DNA from: Enterobacter sp. RIT418
GTDB taxonomy: Bacteria > Pseudomonadota > Gammaproteobacteria > Enterobacterales > Enterobacteriaceae
Direction: 5' to 3'
DNA length: 64,000 bases
NCBI RefSeq assembly: GCF_003057745.1
Contig: NZ_QBJD02000001.1
Coordinates: 1-64,000, forward strand
A model generated the notes under the pieces. It was not told the DNA's origin and searched no databases. It saw nothing but the letters and a program-made list of their open reading frames with translations. Position numbers and translations under genes: made by a program. Positions 32,745-42,077 of the stretch are shown here, one piece after another. Positions within the stretch are counted from its first letter, which is position 1. Every line of letters begins with the position of its first letter.

Positions 32745-34565
32745 ATGTTGCTAAAGAAAAATCGTGGTCATCAGCTGTCCGCGCTGAGTTTATGCCTGAC
32801 GGTGATGTTTGCTCCACTGTTAAGTGCACGGGCCGACGAGCCTGAAATGGTACCGACGGACAGCTCCGCAACCGTGGGCGCGCAGCCGACATCGCTGTCG
32901 CAGCCGCTGGAGCAATCTCCGGCGACGGCCATCATGGCCGGCATCAGGCCGCTGCCTGAAGGTATTGATACGGAATCACTTCGCCAGCAGCTCATGACAG
33001 GGCTGCCTTCCGGCTACACGCCTGCGTACATCAATCAGCTAACGCTCTTGTATGCGGCGCGCGACATGAAGCCCATGTGGGAAAATCGCGATGCGGTCAG
33101 GGCGTTTCAACAGCAGCTGGCAGAAGTGGCGATTGCGGGCTTCCAGCCGCAATTTACCACCTGGGTTGAGCTATTGACCGATTCGGCTGTGACCGGCCAG
33201 GCGCGCGACGTCGTGCTGTCCGACGCCATGATGGGTTATCTGCAGTTCGTTGCGGGCATCCCGGTCAACGGCGGTCGCTGGCTCTATAGCGATAAGCCCT
33301 ACAAGCTTGCCACGCCGGCGCTGTCGGTAATTAATCAGTGGCAGCTTTCGCTCGATAACGGCGAGCTGCCGCGCTTTATTGCGAGCCTGGCACCCGCACA
33401 CCCTCAATATGCCACTATGCATCAGTCCCTGCTGGACCTGGTGGCGGATTCTCGTCCGTGGCCGCAGCTGCGCGCTACCGCCACCCTGCGTCCGGGGCAG
33501 TGGAGCAGCGATGTGCCTGCATTGCGTGAAATCCTCGCGCGCTCCGGCGTTCTGAACGGGGGGCCCAAAATTGCGCTTCCCGGCGACGAGCCAGAAAGCG
33601 CGGTGGTTAGCCCTTCGGCGCCGGTGAAGGAACGAAAAGGCGCCGTGAGTAATAAACCGGCGGTATACGATCGCGAGCTGGTGGCTGCGGTCAAGCAGTT
33701 CCAGGCCCTGCAGGGGCTGGGCGCTGACGGCGTCATCGGTCAGTCCACCCGCGACTGGCTCAACGTTTCGCCTGCTCAGCGGGCCGGCGTGCTGGCGCTG
33801 AACATCCAGCGTCTGCGGCTGCTGCCCGGCACCTTGTCGACCGGCATTATGGTAAATATCCCGGCATACTCGCTGGTTTACTATCAGAACGGGAGCGAAG
33901 TCCTGGCCTCACGCGTGATTGTCGGTCGTCCCGATCGCAAAACGCCGATGATGAGCAGCGCATTGAATAACGTGGTGGTCAACCCGCCGTGGAACGTGCC
34001 GCCGACGCTGGCGCGTAAGGATATTCTGCCTAAGCTGTGGAGTGACCCGGGATACCTTGAACGGCATAACTACACGGTGATGCGCGGCTGGAACAGCAAA
34101 GAGGCCATCGATCCTTACATGGTGGACTGGTCGACGATCACCGCATCTAACCTGCCGTTCCGCTTCCAGCAGGCACCCGGCGCGCACAACTCGCTTGGGC
34201 GTTACAAATTCAATATGCCGAGCTCGGACGCTATTTATCTGCACGATACGCCAAACCACAATCTGTTCCAGAAGGACACTCGCGCGCTCAGCTCAGGCTG
34301 CGTTCGCGTGAATAAGGCCTCAGAGCTGGCGAATATGCTGTTACAGGATGCAGGCTGGAACGACGCGCGGATTTCCGATGCGCTTAAGGAAGGAAATACG
34401 CGCTACGTGAATATTCGCCAAAATATTCCTGTTAATCTTTATTACCTGACGGCCTTCGTCGGAGAAGATGGTCGTACCCAATATCGTACAGATATTTACA
34501 ATTATGATCTCACCGCGCGATCTGGCGCACAAATTTTGCCAAAAGCGGAACAATTAATCAGGTAA
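32745..34565 (+). CDS. ldtD: L,D-transpeptidase LdtD
   Basis: Periplasmic enzyme (YcbB) that makes 3,3 (DAP-DAP) crosslinks in peptidoglycan and is linked to beta-lactam bypass and envelope stress. It has 606 residues (E. coli 615). There is a signal peptide to about residue 28 (SARA), a scaffold domain, a peptidoglycan-binding domain ([18 protein letters not shown]) and a YkuD catalytic domain with Cys519 in [13 protein letters not shown]. The nine-residue difference from E. coli falls in the variable linker around 285-310. It lies directly upstream of mepK, whose product cleaves the same bond. Confidence 0.95.
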   Translation: MLLKKNRGHQLSALSLCLTVMFAPLLSARADEPEMVPTDSSATVGAQPTSLSQPLEQSPATAIMAGIRPLPEGIDTESLRQQLMTGLPSGYTPAYINQLTLLYAARDMKPMWENRDAVRAFQQQLAEVAIAGFQPQFTTWVELLTDSAVTGQARDVVLSDAMMGYLQFVAGIPVNGGRWLYSDKPYKLATPALSVINQWQLSLDNGELPRFIASLAPAHPQYATMHQSLLDLVADSRPWPQLRATATLRPGQWSSDVPALREILARSGVLNGGPKIALPGDEPESAVVSPSAPVKERKGAVSNKPAVYDRELVAAVKQFQALQGLGADGVIGQSTRDWLNVSPAQRAGVLALNIQRLRLLPGTLSTGIMVNIPAYSLVYYQNGSEVLASRVIVGRPDRKTPMMSSALNNVVVNPPWNVPPTLARKDILPKLWSDPGYLERHNYTVMRGWNSKEAIDPYMVDWSTITASNLPFRFQQAPGAHNSLGRYKFNMPSSDAIYLHDTPNHNLFQKDTRALSSGCVRVNKASELANMLLQDAGWNDARISDALKEGNTRYVNIRQNIPVNLYYLTAFVGEDGRTQYRTDIYNYDLTARSGAQILPKAEQLIR

Positions 34566-34656
34566 ATGAAGTAGTTCGGGGAAAACGATTGTCGTAAGTT
34601 ATGGTAAGCATTAGGCGATCTGGCTGTAAGCCGCATGTTTACTGGGGTTGGGCACC

Positions 34657-34685
34657 TTGACTTACAGGTTTAAGCCAGTTATGGT
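34657..34685 (+). promoter_or_regulatory. Candidate promoter for mepK within nested inverted repeats
   Basis: TTGACT (34657-34662), 17 bases, TATGGT (34680-34685), about 57 bases before the mepK ATG. GGGCACC (34650-34656) and GGTGCCC (34683-34689) flank the promoter as an inverted repeat, and a larger imperfect pair encloses it (34596-34610 with 34705-34719, 13 of 15 bases complementary). Confidence 0.4.
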
Positions 34686-34741
34686 GCCCATCGTGCGCTA
34701 TGCATACTTACGATAACTTTTGACCTGTAGACCTGATTATC

Positions 34742-35293
34742 ATGGACAAATTTGACGCTAATCGCCGCAAACTGCTGGCGTTAGGTGGTGCTGCGCTGGG
34801 CGCTGCTGCCATCCTGCCGACGCCAGCATTTGCCACCCTCTCGACACCTCGACCGCGCATATTAACGCTAAATAACCTGCATACAGGTGAAACGCTTAAA
34901 GCGGAGTTTTTCGATGGCAGAGGCTATATTCAGGATGAATTAGCTCGACTTAACCATTTTTTCCGTGATTTCCGCGCGAATAAAGTTAAAGCCATCGACC
35001 CTGGACTTTTCGATCAGCTGTTCCGCCTACAGGGCATGCTTGGAACCCGCAGGCCCGTGCAGCTTATTTCCGGCTATCGCTCTCTTGATACCAATAACGA
35101 GCTGCGCGCCCATAGCCGTGGCGTAGCGAAAAAAAGCTACCACACGAAAGGGCAGGCGATGGACTTTCATATTGAGGGCGTTTCGTTAGCCAATATTCGC
35201 AAAGCTGCGTTATCTATGCGCGCAGGTGGTGTAGGATATTACCCCAGCAGCAACTTTGTGCATATTGATACCGGGCCGGTTCGGCACTGGTAA
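34742..35293 (+). CDS. mepK: Murein endopeptidase MepK (YcbK), Tat substrate
   Basis: Peptidase M15-type metalloenzyme that cleaves 3,3 crosslinks in peptidoglycan. It has 183 residues (E. coli 182). The N-terminus has a twin-arginine signal: [10 protein letters not shown] followed by a hydrophobic stretch and cleavage near PAFA. The zinc motif is visible as [15 protein letters not shown] (His and Asp ligands) with NFVHIDTGP near the C-terminus. It sits between ldtD and gloC; pairing of 3,3-crosslink synthesis and hydrolysis suggests balanced control. Confidence 0.94.
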   Translation: MDKFDANRRKLLALGGAALGAAAILPTPAFATLSTPRPRILTLNNLHTGETLKAEFFDGRGYIQDELARLNHFFRDFRANKVKAIDPGLFDQLFRLQGMLGTRRPVQLISGYRSLDTNNELRAHSRGVAKKSYHTKGQAMDFHIEGVSLANIRKAALSMRAGGVGYYPSSNFVHIDTGPVRHW

Positions 35294-35313
35294 TAACGAA
35301 ACACAGGAGCAGT

Positions 35314-35961
35314 ATGAACTATCGTATTATTCCGGTTACCGCGTTCTCCCAGAACTGTTCATTAATCTGGTGCGAGCAAACCAAACTGGCCGCGCTTGTC
35401 GATCCCGGCGGTGACGCTGAGAAAATCAAGCAGGAAGTCGCAGCAAGCGGCGTGACGCTGATGCAGATTTTGCTCACCCATGGTCATCTTGATCATGTGG
35501 GCGCTGCGGCTGAACTGGCTCAACATTACGGTATCCCCGTGATTGGCCCGGAAAAAGAAGATGAGTTCTGGCTGCAGGGACTGCCTGCCCAAAGCCGTAT
35601 GTTTGGCCTGGATGAGTGCCAGCCGCTGACGCCCGATCGCTGGCTGAACGAAGGCGATCGCATAAGCGTAGGGAATGTGGCTTTACAGGTGCTGCATTGT
35701 CCTGGGCATACGCCGGGCCATATCGTTTTCTTTGATGACCAGTCGCGTCTGCTGATTTCCGGCGATGTGATTTTCAAAGGCGGCGTAGGGCGCAGCGATT
35801 TTCCGCGTGGCGATCACGGTCAGCTGATTCAGTCGATTAAGCAGAAGCTGTTGCCGCTTGGCGATGACGTAACGTTTATTCCGGGTCACGGACCGCTATC
35901 AACGCTCGGATACGAGCGGCTGCATAATCCGTTCCTTCAGGATGAAATGCCAGTCTGGTAA
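35314..35961 (+). CDS. gloC: Type II hydroxyacylglutathione hydrolase GloC
   Basis: Metallo-beta-lactamase-fold enzyme (YcbL) that hydrolyses S-lactoylglutathione in methylglyoxal detoxification. It has 215 residues, as in E. coli. The metal motif THGHLDHVG (HxHxDH) is near residue 56, with further ligands in CPGHTPGH and GHG. The ATG is preceded by AGGAG. It follows mepK by 20 bases and probably shares its transcript. Confidence 0.95.
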   Translation: MNYRIIPVTAFSQNCSLIWCEQTKLAALVDPGGDAEKIKQEVAASGVTLMQILLTHGHLDHVGAAAELAQHYGIPVIGPEKEDEFWLQGLPAQSRMFGLDECQPLTPDRWLNEGDRISVGNVALQVLHCPGHTPGHIVFFDDQSRLLISGDVIFKGGVGRSDFPRGDHGQLIQSIKQKLLPLGDDVTFIPGHGPLSTLGYERLHNPFLQDEMPVW

Positions 35962-35967
35962 CCGAAT

Positions 35968-35997
35968 AAAAAAAGCCTGCGCTAAGCAGGCTTTTTT
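35968..35997. terminator. Bidirectional terminator between gloC and aspC
   Basis: AAGCCTGC (35973-35980), GCTAA loop, GCAGGCTT (35986-35993), with A tract on the left and T tract on the right. Confidence 0.92.
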
Positions 35998-36012
35998 ATG
36001 GGCGCTGAATGA

Positions 36013-37203
36013 TTACAGCACGGCGACGATGGCTTCGCACAGCGGCGCCATATTATCTGGCGTCATGCCCGCCACGTTCACGCGGCCAGAGGCGACGGCG
36101 TAAACGCCAAACTCCTCACGCAGGCGCATAACCTGCTCTTTGGTCAGGCCGCTGAAGGAGAACATGCCGTTCTGCTTGATGATAAAGCTAAAGTCTCGGT
36201 CGGCGCCTTTCTCGGCCAGCGTGCTCACAAACAGCAGGCGCATGCGCTGGATGCGCTGGCGCATGTCGTTCAGCTCTTGTTCCCAGATAGCGCGCAGGGC
36301 GTCGTTGCTCAAAATGGTCGCCACCACGGACGCACCGTGTGCCGGTGGGTTGGAGTAGTTGGCGCGGATCGCGGATTTCATCTGGCTGAACGCGCGGTCA
36401 ACGGTTTGCTCATCGGCGGCAACCAGCGTGCAGGCGCCCACGCGCTCGTTGTACAGGCCAAAGTTCTTGGAGTAGGAGCTCGCGACAATCAGCTCCTGGT
36501 GAACGGCAGCGAACGCGCGTAAGCCTTCCGCATCTTCTTCCAGACCGCGGGCAAAGCCCTGGTAGGCGAAGTCGAACAGCGGCAGCCAGCCTTTTTCGAC
36601 GGACAGCTTCGCCAGATGCTCCCACTGCTCCAGCGTCGGATCGATACCCGTTGGGTTATGGCAGCAGCCGTGGAACAGCACTACGTCACCCGCCTGCGCG
36701 TCGTTCAGGCTTGCCAGCAGGCCGTCAAAGTCCAGGGAGTGGTTTGCCGCGTCGTAATAGGCGTACTCGCGCACTTCCAGACCCGCAGAGTTAAAGACGC
36801 TCTTGTGGTTAGGCCAGCTTGGGTTGCTTACCCAGACGCGCTTAACGGAGGTGTTTTTCGCCAGGAAATCCGCCGCCACGCGCAGCGCGCCGGTACCGCC
36901 TGGGGTTTGCGCAGTGCGAGCACGTTTGTCGCTCACAATGGTGCTGCCTTTACCGAACAGCAGCTCCTGCGTGCAGCGACCGAATTCCGGAATACCATCA
37001 ATACCGAGGTAGTTCTTGGTGGTTTCGTTTTCCAGCAGATACTGCTCTGCTTTTTTAACGCTGGTCAGAACCGGTGTTTTGCCGGTTTCATCTTTATACA
37101 CACCAATACCCAGGTTGATTTTGCCAGGGCGGTCGTCGGCACGAAACAGATCGGCCAGGCCCAGAATAGGGTCGGCAGGAGCGGCGGTAATGTTCTCAAA
37201 CAT
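36013..37203 (-). CDS. aspC: Aspartate aminotransferase
   Basis: Class I PLP aminotransferase that interconverts aspartate and oxaloacetate and also acts on aromatic keto acids. It has 396 residues, as in E. coli, starting [16 protein letters not shown]. The PLP lysine is in [15 protein letters not shown], and the substrate arginine is in [10 protein letters not shown] near the C-terminus. It is downstream of ompF on the same strand, separated by a terminator and about 185 bases, so it is expressed separately. Confidence 0.98.
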   Translation of the reverse strand: MFENITAAPADPILGLADLFRADDRPGKINLGIGVYKDETGKTPVLTSVKKAEQYLLENETTKNYLGIDGIPEFGRCTQELLFGKGSTIVSDKRARTAQTPGGTGALRVAADFLAKNTSVKRVWVSNPSWPNHKSVFNSAGLEVREYAYYDAANHSLDFDGLLASLNDAQAGDVVLFHGCCHNPTGIDPTLEQWEHLAKLSVEKGWLPLFDFAYQGFARGLEEDAEGLRAFAAVHQELIVASSYSKNFGLYNERVGACTLVAADEQTVDRAFSQMKSAIRANYSNPPAHGASVVATILSNDALRAIWEQELNDMRQRIQRMRLLFVSTLAEKGADRDFSFIIKQNGMFSFSGLTKEQVMRLREEFGVYAVASGRVNVAGMTPDNMAPLCEAIVAVL

Positions 37204-37331
37204 GACGAAGTTCCATTGTGATGACAGAAGTGAAATCCGCTATCAGGTTAACGGGAGATTTACAAAATGCCAACCGTTTGCGATGAAAAGCGTGCGGCTT
37301 TTCAAAAGTCGCTATTATTTTCTGACAGCCA

Positions 37332-37357
37332 TAAAAAAAACAGGGCCGAAGCCCTGT
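37332..37357 (-). terminator. Rho-independent terminator after ompF
   Basis: On the minus strand ACAGGGC, TTCG loop, GCCCTGT (37340-37357) is followed by a run of Ts (37332-37340). It is 32 bases past the ompF stop. Confidence 0.92.
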
Positions 37358-37388
37358 CTCTTATGCATATAACAGCGTGGTGTACTGA

Positions 37389-38447
37389 TTAGAACTGGTA
37401 AACAATACCCAGAGCCACGATGTCGTCGCTGCTCATGCCCAGCTTGTTGTCGCTTTTCAGCTGGTTGATCATGTAGTCAACGTAGGTGGACATGTTTTTG
37501 TTGAAGTAGTAGGTTGCGCCAACATCGATGTAGTTGATGTAATCTTCGTCACCAATACCCTCTACGTCTTTCGCTTTAGATTTGTAGTAAGCGATGGACG
37601 GACGCAGGCCGAAGTCGAACTGGTACTGTGCAACAACGGAGAAGTCCTGAGTTTTGTTAGCGAAGCCGCGGCTGCTCAGACGTGCTGCGTTGCGCATTTC
37701 ACCGTACAGCGCTGCCAGGTAGATGTTGTTCGCGTCATATTTCAGACCGGTTGCCCACTGCTCAGCTTTGTCGCCTTTACCCCATGCCAGGTTCTGCTGT
37801 GCGTTGGTACGGTCAGCAGCGCCATAAGCACCCAGTACGGAGAAGCCGTCAAACTCGTAGCTCATAGACGTTGCCCAACCGTCGCCGTTAGAGCGAACAG
37901 CGTCGTCACGTTCGTTTTTGCCCAGGTACTGAACGCCGAAGTTCAGACCATCAACCAGGCCGAAGAAGTTGTTGTTGCGGTAAGTTGCCAGGCCACCGGT
38001 ACGGCCAGCGAAGAAGTCATCGCTCGCGCCAGTGTCGCCACCGAACTCAGGCAGCATATCGGTAATACCGATTACGTCGTACACCAGGCCGTAGTTACGA
38101 CCGTAGTCGAAGGAGCCTGCGTCACCAAATTTCAGACCAGCATAGGCCAGACGGGTTTTGTTACCGGTCTGCGCGTCGCTGCCTTCAGAGTTGTTACCCT
38201 GGAAGTTATATTCCCACTGGCCGTAACCGGTCAGCTGGTCGTTGATCTGAGTTTCACCTTTGAAGCCCAGACGCGCGTAGGTTTTGTCGCCATCGTTGCC
38301 GGAATCATCAGAGAAGTAGTGCAGACCAACGGCTTTACCGTACAGGTCCAGTTTGTTGCCGTCTTTGTTATAGATTTCTGCAGCGTTAGCTGCACCGGCT
38401 ACCAGCAGGGCAGGGATCACCGCTGCCAGAATATTGCGCTTCATCAT
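37389..38447 (-). CDS. ompF: Outer membrane porin OmpF
   Basis: Trimeric 16-strand general diffusion porin. It has 352 residues with a 22-residue signal peptide ([20 protein letters not shown] ending NA). The mature protein begins [16 protein letters not shown] and ends in the terminal Phe (VYQF) needed for BAM recognition. The constriction loop L3 motif [13 protein letters not shown] is intact. It belongs with OmpF of Enterobacter (OmpK35-like in Klebsiella). Two consecutive ATGs start the frame; the first is used, as in E. coli. The promoter region carries OmpR sites and a MicF target. No truncation is present, so porin-mediated uptake should be normal. Confidence 0.96.
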   Translation of the reverse strand: MMKRNILAAVIPALLVAGAANAAEIYNKDGNKLDLYGKAVGLHYFSDDSGNDGDKTYARLGFKGETQINDQLTGYGQWEYNFQGNNSEGSDAQTGNKTRLAYAGLKFGDAGSFDYGRNYGLVYDVIGITDMLPEFGGDTGASDDFFAGRTGGLATYRNNNFFGLVDGLNFGVQYLGKNERDDAVRSNGDGWATSMSYEFDGFSVLGAYGAADRTNAQQNLAWGKGDKAEQWATGLKYDANNIYLAALYGEMRNAARLSSRGFANKTQDFSVVAQYQFDFGLRPSIAYYKSKAKDVEGIGDEDYINYIDVGATYYFNKNMSTYVDYMINQLKSDNKLGMSSDDIVALGIVYQF

Positions 38448-38464
38448 TATTTATTACCCTCATT
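38442..38464 (-). promoter_or_regulatory. MicF target region at the ompF translation start
   Basis: The minus-strand leader AATGAGGGTAATAAATAATG, covering the Shine-Dalgarno sequence and both ATGs, is nearly identical to the E. coli ompF segment paired by the sRNA MicF. micF itself lies next to ompC in E. coli and is not in this window. Confidence 0.65.
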
Positions 38465-38564
38465 GGTTTTTTTATGACACTCGCCACTGCCGCCAATAAA
38501 TTCTGTCAATAAATATTTCCGGAACTATTGATGAGAGTTTGGTGTCTTTATGTGTCTGACAGGC

Positions 38565-38660
38565 ATCTTTCCATTCACCGAACCGTTTCGCTAGCCTGAA
38601 AATGCTACAAACATCAAGATTGAGTAACAAAAAGAAATAATGTGTAAGAAAATATGTAAA
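38565..38660 (-). promoter_or_regulatory. ompF promoter with OmpR-binding region
   Basis: Read on the minus strand, AAAGAT at 38565-38570 matches the E. coli ompF -10. Upstream the block from 38598 to 38660 reads TTTACATATTTTCTTACACA, then TTTCTTTTTGTTACTC and TTGATGTTTGTAGCATTTTC, which parallels the tandem OmpR sites F1-F3 of E. coli. The leader from the -10 to the ATG (about 110 bases) is also highly similar. Confidence 0.75.
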
Positions 38661-39015
38661 ACAGGGAACTTTGTGAACCACCTCAAATTTCGGGACTGAA
38701 TGGTTAATAAATCTGCACCCCTATATGTATCTATATGAATTTCTTATATTTAATTTAGATAAAAGCGCTTCCTCTAAACAAACCTTCAACGAGTCGTTTT
38801 TTCTTATACGCTAAATAAGACTTCTGGATGGCTGTGAAATTGATTGAAAATTGTGCTAATGCTTCAGATTTGTATTAGGCGCAATGATGGTGTGGTTTCT
38901 TTTTTGTTGACAGATATTTCGCGGAAATAAAACGTAACAGGCAGTGGTTTTTGCGGGGTTGATGTTTAATGAAGCTGACTTATCGCTGACGGAAACTGAC
39001 AGTGCAGAATAAAAT
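38661..39015. other. Long AT-rich region upstream of ompF
   Basis: There is no gene here. It separates asnS from the ompF promoter and is markedly AT-rich, especially 38720-38830. In E. coli the corresponding region contains a distal OmpR site and IHF sites that form a repression loop. I see nothing I can assign with confidence. Confidence 0.45.
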
Positions 39016-39038
39016 AATGGCCAGCATAGCTGGCCATT
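39006..39038 (-). terminator. Terminator after asnS
   Basis: AATGGCCAGC (39016-39025) pairs with GCTGGCCATT (39029-39038) with a 3-base loop. In minus-strand reading it is followed by ATTTTATTCT. It is 14 bases past the asnS stop. Confidence 0.8.
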
Positions 39039-39052
39039 GAGATTGATGCTGA

Positions 39053-40453
<1,401 letters not shown>

Positions 40454-40579
40454 AATATTCTCTCTGTTAATAGTCGGAAAAAATAAACACTTGTCCACCC
40501 TTATGGGGGGATATCTATGTTACCTGCCATCCGCCATCAGACAAGTAAATTTCGCAGCCAAAAGAGAAGAATTAAGAAA

Positions 40580-40613
40580 AAATAAGGGGAGGGGGAGCCA
40601 TTAAGGCTCCCCC
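40580..40613 (-). terminator. Terminator after pncB
   Basis: GGGGGAGCC (40591-40599), ATTAA loop, GGCTCCCCC (40605-40613). On the minus strand it is followed by TCCCCTTATTTTTTCTT. It lies directly after the pncB stop. Confidence 0.85.
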
Positions 40614-40619
40614 AGGCGC

Positions 40620-41822
40620 TTAGCTGGCCTTTTTAATCTGCGGGAGATCGAACGCTTTGCGCAAGGCGCGAACGAAGGCTTTATCATGGCAGATGGTTTT
40701 TCCCGGGCTGTCGGAGAGCTTTGCTACCGGCTTACCGTTACATTCCACCAGCTTAATAACGATATTCAGAGGTTTTACCTGAGGAATATCGCACGTTAAG
40801 CGGGTGCCAATACCAAAGCTCAGGTTCACTCGGGAAGAGAAATGACGGTACAGGTCGACGGCCTTCGCCAGATCGAGATTGTCGGAGAAGACCAGCACCT
40901 TGCTCATGGGATCAATGCCGAGCTTTTCATAGTGAGCGATGGCTTTCTCGCCCCACTCAACGGGATCGCCGGAATCATGGCGCAGGCCCTGATAGCGTTC
41001 GGCAAACTCAGGACCAAAGTCGCGCAGGAACGCGTCCATAGTAATGCAGTCGGTCAGCGCGATACCGAGGCGATCTGGATATTCTTCAAGCCACGCGGCC
41101 AGGGCGGCGCGCTGGCTGTTCGCAAGGTCGGGGCTGATCTGCTGATGCGCCTGGAACCACTCGTGCGCCTGGGTGCCCATCGGCGTTAAGTCCAGTCGAC
41201 GCGCCAGGTCGTAGTTGCTGGTGCCGACAAACCACGGTTCCTGCTGCAGGCGCTCAACGATGGCCTGCTGTACCTCGCGTGAGAATCGACGGCGGGTACC
41301 AAAGTCCATCAGGCGGAAGCGTGACATATCCAGCCCGTCGGTCAGCGCAGTAAACTCAACCAGCTTTTTCTCCAGCGAGTCCAGCGCCTGCTCAACGCCC
41401 ATTTCCGGCGAGCGGTAGCGGTGGGCCAGCTCGCTGATGACGGCCAGCAGCGGCACCTCCCACATGATCACTTCGCGCCACGGCCCTTCAAGACGGATGT
41501 TGAGCTTGCCGTTATCGTTAGAGATGGTGACCTGCTCAGGCTTATAGCGGAAGTCGCGCAGCCAGTTGAGGTAGTCTTCTTTAAAGAACGGCAGGCCGGA
41601 AAGCCATTGATACTCATCGTCCTGCAGCGCCAGATGCTGCATGGCATCGACCTGTTCGCGAATGGAATCCGCATAGATACCCAGCAAGTCGTCGCCCCGG
41701 CAGCGAAACTCCGCCGCAACATGGACATCATGATAGTGGTGAAACACGGCTTGCTGCATATGCAGTTTATACGCGTCGGTATCCAGCAACGTATGCAGAA
41801 CAGGGGAAGCGAATTGAGTCAT
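40620..41822 (-). CDS. pncB: Nicotinate phosphoribosyltransferase
   Basis: Salvages nicotinate with PRPP and ATP to nicotinate mononucleotide for NAD synthesis. It has 400 residues from the ATG at 41822 ([19 protein letters not shown]), the E. coli length; the in-frame extension to 41870 runs over the NadR operator and is rejected. The NAPRTase motifs [20 protein letters not shown] and [12 protein letters not shown] are visible. A NadR-type operator lies 30 bases upstream. Confidence 0.97.
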   Translation of the reverse strand: MTQFASPVLHTLLDTDAYKLHMQQAVFHHYHDVHVAAEFRCRGDDLLGIYADSIREQVDAMQHLALQDDEYQWLSGLPFFKEDYLNWLRDFRYKPEQVTISNDNGKLNIRLEGPWREVIMWEVPLLAVISELAHRYRSPEMGVEQALDSLEKKLVEFTALTDGLDMSRFRLMDFGTRRRFSREVQQAIVERLQQEPWFVGTSNYDLARRLDLTPMGTQAHEWFQAHQQISPDLANSQRAALAAWLEEYPDRLGIALTDCITMDAFLRDFGPEFAERYQGLRHDSGDPVEWGEKAIAHYEKLGIDPMSKVLVFSDNLDLAKAVDLYRHFSSRVNLSFGIGTRLTCDIPQVKPLNIVIKLVECNGKPVAKLSDSPGKTICHDKAFVRALRKAFDLPQIKKAS

Positions 41823-41851
41823 AGGTGCGCAGTAGCATCCTCTCACGGGAG

Positions 41852-41869
41852 CGTTTAGTACAATAAACA
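41852..41869 (-). promoter_or_regulatory. NadR operator upstream of pncB
   Basis: CGTTTA-GTACAA-TAAACA matches the NadR consensus TGTTTA-N6-TAAACA in 11 of 12 arm positions. It is 30 bases before the pncB start, where it would block the promoter when NAD is plentiful. Confidence 0.75.
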
Positions 41870-42077
41870 ACGCTGAAGTATACCGTGTTTATCAATTTAT
41901 TGAACCCCGATCACACCATAAGGTGTCTTTAGGGTCGAGCGCATTTCGTGCCCCGTGTTATAAAAATGTAGCGAAAAAGGGCGTTGTCACTGAAAAGATG
42001 AACATTCTGCGTAGCGCGTTTTCCGCAACAGGAATAGACTGGATTCGATATTCGACAAACGATGCATAAGGTTTTCT

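Noticed and set aside
38472-38681. 69-codon frame in the ompF leader and promoter
   Set aside because: It covers OmpR sites, the -10 and the MicF target; similarity to the E. coli regulatory DNA explains the sequence better than coding.
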